Assembly (NCBI GenBank): GCA_002366635.1
Contig: DFBN01000063.1
Coordinates: 304-5,881 of the forward strand
Direction: 5' to 3'
From: Caldifarciminota bacterium UBA3079
Lineage (GTDB): Bacteria > Hydrothermota > Tepidihabitantia > Tepidihabitantales > Tepidihabitantaceae
DNA length: 5,578 nucleotides
The notes beneath the pieces are model-generated. The model was not told the origin of the DNA, searched no databases, and worked only from the letters and a program-made list of their open reading frames with translations. The translations under genes were made by a program, and so were the position numbers. Shown here in pieces: positions 1 to 5,578 of the stretch (position 1 is its first letter; each line of letters opens with the position of its first letter).

Positions 1-1569
1 AACTTCTGCCCGTTTGACGCCGGAGATGTGGATAACGACGGCAAGGCCGACTTGGTCGGTCAGGTCTATTACAAAGACAGCAGCGGTACCCGTTGCAGGG
101 CAGTGTGCACTATCGAAAGCCCGGATTCCTGTTCCTTTCCAGACACGCTGAACTGGCATTATACATTTTCCCAAGCAGGCACAGGATATGGAAGTACAGT
201 CTATGCGGATTTGGACCGAGATGCCAAGAGAGAGATTGTGATGGCAAGGGAAGCCACCTGGATATTCGAGAATGTGGCTGACGACCAGGAGAGCGTTGTA
301 TTCAGAAACCCGCCATCGAATGTTGGTCCATACGCGATTGCCGATTTTGACCTGAATGGCAAGACAGACTACGGTTGCTATTTCACAGGCAAGGTCAGGG
401 TCTGCGAATGCATCGGCGACGATCAGTATGCCGAGGTGTGTTCTCTATACAATGGGTTGTGCAATGCGTTTAGTATCTTTGCGGGCGATGATGCTGACCA
501 GAACGGAAGACCAGAGTTCTTTGTCGTCTACGCGTCATACGGTGATTTTTGGCGGCTGGACCTCTACATGTTTGAGGCGTCTGGGGAACACGATTACACC
601 TGCTATCCTATTGACTCAGACGGTATAGGCCTCAACGCTGAGCCAACTCAACACCGAAGTCTCTGCGCTGACCTTGACGGTGACGGTATCGAGGAAGTAG
701 TCTGGTCATGCTGTTCGCATGTACATATACTCAAGGCCACCGCGCCTCATGAGTTCGAGCGGGTGTTCTGGTGGGGCAATGACCACGGCGAGGAAAAGGT
801 GTCGATGTGTAATGCCCGAGACATGAATGGCAACGGTTACAACGAAGTGCTCATCGGCGGCTGGGGCAAAGTTTCGGTTCTGGAAGTCGAGGCCATCAAG
901 GTGTTGTATCCAGACACAAACCGCTTTCTTGAATCCGGTGATACCTGCTGGATTCAGTGGCGCATCTTCGAGCCGCCGAGGTGCGATTCGGTATCACTGT
1001 TCCTGAAGACCGATACGACCGTACCTCCAGGGCAGAGCTTCTGGGACTTGGACACCATCGTCACTGGATTGCCACCGACCGATTCAGTTTATCCCTGGAT
1101 TGTTCCGGCGGCACCTCAGAATTCCTGCCGCGTTATGGCGATTGCTTATGGCCCGGGCTGGCAATACGACGAATCAGACAGCCCATTCCAGATTCTTCCC
1201 GGCGCAATCACCGAATCCCCTGTTTTCCACATTCGGGACTGGTCTCTGTCTGTTGCCCCGGATCCAGCCCTTGGACGAATGACGATTTGCTATGATGTAG
1301 CATGTGCTGGACCAGTTGAATTGACCGCCTATGACCGCACCGGTCGCAAAGTAGCAATGTTGGCCTCAGGTGACTTTGCACCCGGCCGATACCAACTAAA
1401 CTGGTACTGTGTTGACAAACACGGTAGGCGCCTGCCCACCGGAATCTATTTTCTGCACCTAAACACGACTGATAGAGCAATTACCAGCAAAGTGGTCGTG
1501 AAGTATAAATCCTGGCGTAACAAGCTGCTTGACAACGGACGATTTCTGCATAAGAATAAAGGACGATGA
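1..1569 (+). CDS. Exported FG-GAP/VCBS beta-propeller protein with Ig-like and T9SS-type C-terminal domains (5' partial)
   Basis: The reading frame is open from base 1, so the start lies upstream. The GTG at 28 falls inside a repeat motif and is not a plausible start. Counting the first codon as residue 1, there are six Asp-rich loops of the D-x-D-x-(D/N)-G-x-x-(D/E) type at residues 9-17, 70-78, 115-123, 164-172, 224-232 and 274-282. They are spaced 45-61 residues apart, as in FG-GAP/VCBS propeller blades that bind calcium; the second has lost its Gly. Residues about 300-399 look like an Ig-like domain of the Kre9/KNH kind (YP...SGDT..I.W, then Y.W.VP). Residues 415-501 form a sorting-type domain (APDP, YDRTGRKV, LPTGIYF, SKVVVK). 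A 21-residue basic tail follows. The part seen has 20 cysteines, suggesting disulfides outside the cytoplasm. Its role is probably surface adhesion or carbohydrate binding, which is inference; no catalytic domain is visible. It overlaps the next gene by ATGA. Confidence 0.88.
   Translation, partial: NFCPFDAGDVDNDGKADLVGQVYYKDSSGTRCRAVCTIESPDSCSFPDTLNWHYTFSQAGTGYGSTVYADLDRDAKREIVMAREATWIFENVADDQESVVFRNPPSNVGPYAIADFDLNGKTDYGCYFTGKVRVCECIGDDQYAEVCSLYNGLCNAFSIFAGDDADQNGRPEFFVVYASYGDFWRLDLYMFEASGEHDYTCYPIDSDGIGLNAEPTQHRSLCADLDGDGIEEVVWSCCSHVHILKATAPHEFERVFWWGNDHGEEKVSMCNARDMNGNGYNEVLIGGWGKVSVLEVEAIKVLYPDTNRFLESGDTCWIQWRIFEPPRCDSVSLFLKTDTTVPPGQSFWDLDTIVTGLPPTDSVYPWIVPAAPQNSCRVMAIAYGPGWQYDESDSPFQILPGAITESPVFHIRDWSLSVAPDPALGRMTICYDVACAGPVELTAYDRTGRKVAMLASGDFAPGRYQLNWYCVDKHGRRLPTGIYFLHLNTTDRAITSKVVVKYKSWRNKLLDNGRFLHKNKGR
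25..846 (+). other. Six FG-GAP/VCBS Asp-rich loops (beta-propeller region)
   Basis: These are protein-level repeats inside the first gene. The loops are coded at 25-51, 208-234, 343-369, 490-516, 670-696 and 820-846. They read DVDNDGKAD, DLDRDAKRE, DFDLNGKTD, DADQNGRPE, DLDGDGIEE and DMNGNGYNE. Each is followed by two to four mainly hydrophobic residues, as in a propeller strand. At DNA level they have diverged, so this is an old repeat and not a recent duplication. More blades may lie upstream of the window. Confidence 0.8.
1529..1556 (+). promoter_or_regulatory. Possible sigma-70-type promoter for the transglutaminase-like gene
   Basis: A perfect TTGACA at 1529-1534 is followed after 16 bases by TAAGAA (1551-1556), which matches TATAAT at only three positions. 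CATAAG at 1549-1554 matches better but leaves a 14-base spacer. Transcription would start around 1563, almost on the ATG at 1566, giving a very short or absent leader. The site lies within the tail codons of the upstream gene. TTGACA also occurs at 1412, 1813, 2122 and 3322 inside coding DNA, so the hexamer alone is weak evidence. Confidence 0.3.
1558..1563 (+). promoter_or_regulatory. Weak Shine-Dalgarno-like AAAGGA, unusually close to the start
   Basis: AAAGGA ends only two bases before the ATG at 1566, which is closer than the usual 5-9 base gap. It is therefore a poor ribosome site. Translation of this gene may rely on termination-reinitiation at the ATGA overlap or on a leaderless message. 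The start itself is well supported, because the ATG leads directly into a signal peptide. Confidence 0.4.
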
Positions 1570-3767
1570 GGTATCTGATTCTTCCCCTGTTCCTGCTGGT
1601 TTCGGCATTTGCTGAAGAGCCGGGCATAACGGTCAAACCTGAGCCGGTTGAACCCGGAACCGGCATTCGCAAAGCGATTCCATATCCTCAAGAATCGGCT
1701 GTACCGGCCCCTTCAGAACCGGTTCCTTTGCCGACTGATACCGGCTGGACCATGATTGATTCTTTGACCCTGCATCGTATCCTCCCGGCCGGTGAGCGGG
1801 TGGCAGTGATGTTTGACAGCGCAAGCGAGGCTTTGCGCGATACACTACTGCCTGTTTATCTTACCGATTCTGCGCAACAGGCCGTGAGTATTGCGCCCGA
1901 TTGGTTAAAAGACGATTTGGCCGACAATTTCCGCAGGCTCAGTGGATTCCAGCAGAATGAATATGCGGATTTGATTCTTTCCTGTCCTGACAAGCGCTAT
2001 TATGATGAGGTCTGTTTCCAGGTTGCACACCTTTCGCCCGGAGCCTTAATCGGGCTCCAGCCCGAGATTCTGGTGGACAATGTTCAACTGGCTTACCAGA
2101 TTGACCCGGAGCTGCAGTATGTTGACATCGTGGACTACGGCAACCCTTTGCAAGGCGGAAATTATTATTCGACTACGGAGTATCGCGCAATCGTCAGTGG
2201 TGAAACCACCGAAGTCGAAATCCCGAAGGAGATTTATTACTGGTGGATAATCATGCCCAAGATTACCGATGAAGAGGTAAAATATGTTTACGGGTATTTC
2301 TGGCGCGAATACTTATATTATCACAATGACCAGAATTATCCGCTTCTCAGGGAGAAGCTTGCCCATACAACTATCCTCTGGAACGGCGAAAAACAACAAT
2401 GGGTGAACCAGGGGATGCCTTTTCCTGATACTTTACCCGCGGTCGCGGTTGTCGGACGCTGGGTTGCGCAAACCGTGCCTGAGCGGGCATCGGGCAACCG
2501 GCCGATTCAACCGAACCAGATCGCCCATGAACACAATGGTAATTGCGGTGAACTTCAGGACATTCTTTGCGCCGGTGCCAGGGCCGCATTGATTCCATGC
2601 GGTGGCGTCCTTGATATCAATGAAGACCATGTCTGGTGCGAAGTGTGGTGGCAGGGTGAGTTTCATCCTTATCAGGTCAGTTGGGCATGCGGACAAACCT
2701 ATATCAACAATCCCGGTGTGGCTTATGACCGCAGCCACGGAGGAAGCAAAGAAGTTTCCGGGGTCTGGGATTGGCGCAATGACGGTCTTCAGCGCAGCGT
2801 TGTCGGCACTTACAGTACTGTCTGCACCCTGACCGTCGATGTCCGTGACTCGGTCCATCGGCCGGTTGACGGTGCAATCGTGAGAATTTCAAGCGAATTC
2901 TGGTATGGGGGCATCTACGACTGTTTCTTCGGGGTTACCGACCGTTCAGGTCGTTATACGACAGTCCTCGGCGACTGGCAGAACTATTATCTTAATATCG
3001 TGAGCCCTTTGGGTAACCATTCTGCCGGAAGAATCATTGATTCTGCCAATTGCGTTCCCGGGACCCATTTCTTCTATCCTTGCACACTCGCAGGAAGGCT
3101 TGATAGTTTGACTGTTCTTCCGGACAGTGGTCCTCCGCTTGAGCAATATCGAATCGATATAAACTATTCCATCGACCATGAGACCTATTATGGTTATGAC
3201 TGCTACAATGCAAACGGTGCCAATGAATATGCTCTGGTTCAGACGCCGGGCGCAATAGATTTCTTTATTGCTGATGAGAATAATTTCGACCGATACGCGG
3301 CTGGACAGGATTTCCGTGCATTTGACATTGACGAAAATACGCATGAAGCAAATCACAGCCTGGTTCTGACTAATGCTGGCAACCACTTTGCGGTGTTTTC
3401 AAATGAAGAACAGGCAAACCTGACCGCATTCGCCGATGCAACGGTCAAACTGTATAAATGGGGTGTTGGCATTGCCGAGAACGGTTCGATCCCGAAAAAA
3501 TGGGCCAGTATCGGGCCAAATCCTTTCCGGAATCAGCTCAGCATACGACTTGGTCAAACCCGAAATCCGAAGGTAAGGATTCTTGATAAAACAGGAAGGC
3601 TGGTGCGCACGATTGATGTTCCAAACCGGGCCGGGCCGGCTGTTCTTTTCTGGAATGGTCAAGGCAAAGACGGTTGTCAGGTGCCAAACGGCGTATATTT
3701 CTGCCAGGTATCCGGTAATAACAGAACAGTTACAAAACCGGTTGTATATCTGGGGAGACAGAAATGA
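1566..3767 (+). CDS. Exported transglutaminase-like protein with beta-sandwich domains and T9SS-type C-terminal domain
   Basis: The 733-residue product starts with a signal peptide (Arg2, hydrophobic core 4-15, likely cleavage after AFA at 16). A Pro/Glu-rich linker (about 17-60) and a largely helical region with many Tyr and Trp (about 110-270) follow. Residues about 290-400 resemble a transglutaminase core: Cys327 in GNCGE and His355 in DHVWCEVW. The position where the family has its Asp appears to be Gln370 (PYQVS). Residues about 417-521 resemble a carboxypeptidase-regulatory-like beta-sandwich (VDVRDS..RPVDGAIV, then TDRSGRYTT). About 522-634 is another beta-sandwich, possibly GOLD- or PPC-like. 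Residues 643-733 are the sorting-type domain (GPNPF, DKTGRLVR, VPNGVYF, KPVVYL). Transglutaminase-like domains can be proteases, crosslinkers or inactive binders, and which applies here is unknown. ATGA overlaps couple it to both neighbours. The signal peptide fixes the start, since the next Met is at residue 63. Confidence 0.88.
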   Translation: MRYLILPLFLLVSAFAEEPGITVKPEPVEPGTGIRKAIPYPQESAVPAPSEPVPLPTDTGWTMIDSLTLHRILPAGERVAVMFDSASEALRDTLLPVYLTDSAQQAVSIAPDWLKDDLADNFRRLSGFQQNEYADLILSCPDKRYYDEVCFQVAHLSPGALIGLQPEILVDNVQLAYQIDPELQYVDIVDYGNPLQGGNYYSTTEYRAIVSGETTEVEIPKEIYYWWIIMPKITDEEVKYVYGYFWREYLYYHNDQNYPLLREKLAHTTILWNGEKQQWVNQGMPFPDTLPAVAVVGRWVAQTVPERASGNRPIQPNQIAHEHNGNCGELQDILCAGARAALIPCGGVLDINEDHVWCEVWWQGEFHPYQVSWACGQTYINNPGVAYDRSHGGSKEVSGVWDWRNDGLQRSVVGTYSTVCTLTVDVRDSVHRPVDGAIVRISSEFWYGGIYDCFFGVTDRSGRYTTVLGDWQNYYLNIVSPLGNHSAGRIIDSANCVPGTHFFYPCTLAGRLDSLTVLPDSGPPLEQYRIDINYSIDHETYYGYDCYNANGANEYALVQTPGAIDFFIADENNFDRYAAGQDFRAFDIDENTHEANHSLVLTNAGNHFAVFSNEEQANLTAFADATVKLYKWGVGIAENGSIPKKWASIGPNPFRNQLSIRLGQTRNPKVRILDKTGRLVRTIDVPNRAGPAVLFWNGQGKDGCQVPNGVYFCQVSGNNRTVTKPVVYLGRQK
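2433..2766 (+). other. Transglutaminase-like core domain with Gln at the expected Asp position
   Basis: This is the domain within the second gene, residues about 290-400. The Cys-box is NGNCGE (Cys327, codon 2544-2546) and the His-box is DHVWCEVW (His355, codon 2628-2630), 28 residues later. In the common pattern H-x-W-x-E-v-x7-8-V-D, the Asp falls at Gln370 (codon 2673-2675). Extra cysteines at 335, 345 and 358 lie close to the active-site boxes. The assignment rests on motif reading by eye, not on a profile search. Confidence 0.65.
3752..3757 (+). promoter_or_regulatory. Shine-Dalgarno site for the third gene
   Basis: GGGGAG lies six bases before the ATG at 3764, inside the last codons of the second gene. 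The spacing is good, and together with the ATGA overlap it supports coupled translation and this choice of start. Confidence 0.7.
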
Positions 3768-5458
3768 AGCCCTTACTCATTGTCCTATCAACTCTTTTCT
3801 GGATTGCATTTGCCCAGGGTCCGGACAAGAACGGATACCGCTGGATTGATTCGGATACTTCGGCCGGGCCGACATTCCAGTGGATTGATATTACCGGTTC
3901 AGGAACCAGGATTGAGCTTGGTGATGATGACAATCAAGGCCCGTTTTATCTGGGTTTTTCCTTTCAATTCTATGGCAATGTGTCCGATTCAATAAGGATT
4001 TGCTCTAATGGCTGGCTGAGTTTCACATCAAGAAGCCACCAGTTTCACCATTATCCTTTTCCTGACCTGCATGAACCGAATGCCTTAATGGGTTTATTCT
4101 GGGCCGATTTGGACCCTTCGGCCGATGGTGCGGTTTATTATCTTGCGGATGCGCATAGATTTGTCGTATCCTGGGTAGATGTTCCTTTATATGGCACAAA
4201 TGACAACTGCACATTCCAGGCAGTGCTTGATTCTACGGGCAACATCCTGTTCCAGTATCTGGATATCCCTGATGACTTTGATTCCTGCTCGGCAGGGATT
4301 GAGAACGAAGTCGGTCTTGTCGGTCTTGGATATTTCTGTGATGGCGAGCCAGTGGAAAACTATGTCCATGACAGCCTGGCGATAAGATTCTATCAGCTTG
4401 ACCAGGATGTCTGCCCGATTTGTATCGGACGGCCATATGAAAAAGAACTGGCCGGAATCGGTGTTATTCCGTTTGTCAAAGTCTGGAATGCCGGGAAAAG
4501 CCCGGCTTCTTTCCCGGCAACGCTGAGAATCGGACAGCAATATCAGGAGCAAATTATCGTGACCGACCTTGTTCCACTCGGTGACACCATACTTGAATTC
4601 CCGGCCTGGGTCCCGGGTACTGATAGCTACCAGTTGGAACTTTTCACCCTTCTGGCCGGCGACCAGTTCCCCCAGAATGATACCATCTGTTCCCAGACTT
4701 TCGCTTCTTATCTGGGTGAAATGCGCTATGACGACGGTGTGCCCGATACCTGGTTCCTGCGTATCGGCTCACCAACTATAGATTGGGCAGCAGCGGTGCG
4801 ATTCTCTTCTCCTTATCCTGAATACCGGCTTCTGGGTGCGCGGATTTTTGTGCTTGATACATCGGTTTTCGAGCGAGTGCTTGTATGTCCGGGTGATAGC
4901 TCCGGACCAGACCTTGACCATCCTTACTTTGAGGCCGAATCGGTTGCGGCTTCGCAGCCAGAGACCTGGCTTGAGGTCCCTAGTGACACTCTCCTCAGTT
5001 CCTCAGGCGACCTGTGGCTGGTCGCATTCTGGCCAAGGCGTGCACCCGGCCCGAGAATCGGCGATGACCAAACCATGCCGATTGATAAATGCTCATATTT
5101 CGGCTCGCCTTCGATTCGCTGGATTTCTTATAACGACGGTGACATAATGGCAAGATTAAAGGTTGATGGCCGCACCGGAATCACCGAACTAGAGCCGGTA
5201 AAGAAACTACATAGTCTTTTGCCCAACCCATTCCGGCACAAACTGCATCTGAGCATAACCGGCTGCAGAAAACAGCGAATTTCAGGTGTGATTTATGATG
5301 CTTCAGGACGGATGGTGCGCGGATTTGTCCTGCAAACGGACAGGGAATGGGTCTGGGACGGCACAAACCAGAAAGGCATGCCGGTCCCACAGGGTGTTTA
5401 TACTATCGTTGTTGATGGGGTTCCAATCAACCGCACAAAAGTGGTGAAACTGAAATAG
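3764..5458 (+). CDS. Exported multi-domain protein: nidogen-like N-terminal domain, CARDB-like domain and T9SS-type C-terminal domain
   Basis: The 564-residue product starts with a signal peptide (Lys2, hydrophobic core 4-16, likely cleavage after AFA at 17). Residues about 25-212 form a beta-rich domain with GDDDNQGPF, GFSFQFYGN, SNGWLSF and FWADLDP motifs. They recall nidogen-like (NIDO) domains common in secreted proteins of candidate phyla; this match is tentative. A linker carries a C-P-I-C pair (Cys217, Cys220). Residues about 227-315 resemble a CARDB-type Ig domain (VKVWNAGKSPASF, then QNDTI). Residues about 318-467 begin with YDDGVPDTW and look like a jelly-roll-like beta domain that I cannot name. 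The tail from about 472 is the sorting-type domain (PNPF at 487-490, YDASGRMVR, VPQGVY, KVVKLK). No catalytic motif is seen, so a structural or binding role at the cell surface is the likely inference. It is probably the last gene of the group, since a terminator-like hairpin follows. Confidence 0.87.
   Translation: MKPLLIVLSTLFWIAFAQGPDKNGYRWIDSDTSAGPTFQWIDITGSGTRIELGDDDNQGPFYLGFSFQFYGNVSDSIRICSNGWLSFTSRSHQFHHYPFPDLHEPNALMGLFWADLDPSADGAVYYLADAHRFVVSWVDVPLYGTNDNCTFQAVLDSTGNILFQYLDIPDDFDSCSAGIENEVGLVGLGYFCDGEPVENYVHDSLAIRFYQLDQDVCPICIGRPYEKELAGIGVIPFVKVWNAGKSPASFPATLRIGQQYQEQIIVTDLVPLGDTILEFPAWVPGTDSYQLELFTLLAGDQFPQNDTICSQTFASYLGEMRYDDGVPDTWFLRIGSPTIDWAAAVRFSSPYPEYRLLGARIFVLDTSVFERVLVCPGDSSGPDLDHPYFEAESVAASQPETWLEVPSDTLLSSSGDLWLVAFWPRRAPGPRIGDDQTMPIDKCSYFGSPSIRWISYNDGDIMARLKVDGRTGITELEPVKKLHSLLPNPFRHKLHLSITGCRKQRISGVIYDASGRMVRGFVLQTDREWVWDGTNQKGMPVPQGVYTIVVDGVPINRTKVVKLK
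4489..4519 (+). repeat. Perfect 10-bp inverted repeat inside the third gene
   Basis: TGCCGGGAAA (4489-4498) and its exact reverse complement TTTCCCGGCA (4510-4519) flank an 11-base loop. A competing hairpin pairs GCCGGG (4490-4495) with CCCGGC (4501-4506) around AAAAG and is followed by TTCTTT (4507-4512), which resembles an intrinsic terminator. The repeat lies in the CARDB-like domain codons, around residues 242-252. Confidence 0.6.
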
Positions 5459-5481
5459 CAGGCATTCAATTCCTGCCTTTT
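5458..5481 (+). terminator. Weak intrinsic terminator candidate after the third gene
   Basis: AGGCA (5460-5464) can pair with TGCCT (5474-5478) across a nine-base loop, ending in TTTT (5478-5481). A shifted alternative pairs GCAGG (5458-5462) with CCTGC (5472-5476). It starts right at the stop codon, the usual place for an operon end. The stem is only five base pairs and the T-run is short, so strength is doubtful. Confidence 0.45.
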
Positions 5482-5498
5482 GCGCTCTGCTTCCCGCT

Positions 5499-5520
5499 GC
5501 AAGAACGGCATCCTTGCCGT
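5499..5520 (+). repeat. Small hairpin in the 3' non-coding region
   Basis: ACGGCA (5505-5510) and TGCCGT (5515-5520) form a perfect six-bp stem with loop TCCT. An overlapping, mutually exclusive stem pairs GCAAG (5499-5503) with CTTGC (5513-5517). No T-run follows, so it is not a canonical terminator; it may help stabilise or end the transcript. Confidence 0.4.
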
Positions 5521-5553
5521 GATTCTCTCGGCTAATGCAAGCCCTCAGCTCTC

Positions 5554-5578
5554 TTGACAATTCTTTTGCGCCGATTAT
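5554..5578 (+). promoter_or_regulatory. Possible promoter for the next gene, cut by the window edge
   Basis: A perfect TTGACA (5554-5559) lies in non-coding DNA. The last three bases of the window, TAT (5576-5578), begin after a 16-base spacer and could be the first half of a TATAAT-like box. The rest lies outside. The same spacing applies to the candidate at 1529. Confidence 0.4.

Noticed and set aside
28..30. GTG as the start of the first gene
   Set aside because: It lies in the middle of an Asp-rich propeller loop (G-D-V-D-N-D-G), and the frame is open to base 1, so the gene begins upstream.
1643..1664. Seven-bp inverted repeat GCCGGTT / AACCGGC near the start of the second gene, with a ten-bp palindrome GAACCGGTTC at 1716-1725
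   Set aside because: Both fall in the Pro/Glu/Thr-rich linker where CCG, CCGG and GAACC runs follow from codon choice; no flanking signal supports a regulatory role.
1446..1691. Minus-strand open frames such as those at 1446-1691, 2433-2858, 2946-3386 and 4187-4552
   Set aside because: They lie opposite well-supported genes with domain and signal-peptide evidence, show no recognisable motifs, and look like shadows of the coding strand.
2040..2058. Hairpin GGAGCC / GGCTCC in the second gene
   Set aside because: It is a short stem within conserved-looking coding DNA with no T-run, so it is probably chance.
3626..3650. GC tract CCGGGCCGGGCCGG followed by a T-rich stretch near the end of the second gene
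   Set aside because: It resembles a terminator at first sight, but the arms leave no good loop and it lies within the codons of the sorting-type domain.
3730..3750. TTACAA and TATATC as a promoter for the third gene
   Set aside because: The spacer is only nine bases, far from the 15-19 expected; the ATGA overlap and GGGGAG site explain expression better.
5459..5578. A small gene in the right-hand non-coding region
   Set aside because: No start codon with a ribosome site and a meaningful frame was found on either strand in these 120 bases.

Overview
The window holds three large genes, all on the + strand and head to tail, plus about 120 bases of non-coding DNA at the right end. All three products look like exported, multi-domain, beta-rich proteins. 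Each ends in the same kind of C-terminal module: PNP or PDP near its start, then D-x-(T/S)-G-R, W-x-G, a (V/L)-P-x-G-(I/V)-Y turn and a final K-V-V-like strand. This is the pattern of type IX secretion (T9SS type A) sorting domains and related FlgD-Ig-like tails. Such proteins are typical of FCB-group and related candidate-phylum bacteria. From the style of the domains (a transglutaminase-like protein with this tail, and an N-terminal domain with a GDDDN...G motif), my best guess is candidate phylum WOR-3 (Stahlbacteria) or a neighbour. That is inference from remembered family style, not a database result.

Layout: (1) 1-1569 is the 3' part of a gene whose start lies outside the window. It has at least six FG-GAP/VCBS-type Asp-rich loops (beta-propeller), an Ig-like domain, the sorting-type domain and an unusual 21-residue basic tail. 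(2) 1566-3767 encodes a 733-residue protein with a signal peptide, Pro-rich linker, helical region, transglutaminase-like core, carboxypeptidase-regulatory-like beta-sandwich, a second beta-sandwich and the sorting-type domain. (3) 3764-5458 encodes a 564-residue protein with a signal peptide, a nidogen-like N-terminal domain, a CARDB-like domain, a jelly-roll-like domain and the sorting-type domain. (4) 5459-5578 has two small hairpins and a TTGACA box cut off by the window edge.

Both gene junctions are ATGA overlaps, so the three are probably translated from a common message and displayed or released together at the cell surface. No substrate can be read from the sequence. The only enzyme-like domain is the transglutaminase core, and it has Gln where the third catalytic residue (Asp) is expected. 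I see no RNA gene, mobile element, CRISPR array or defence gene. The most interesting points are the read-through-like tail of gene 1 lying over a possible promoter for gene 2, the altered catalytic triad, and a strong hairpin inside gene 3.
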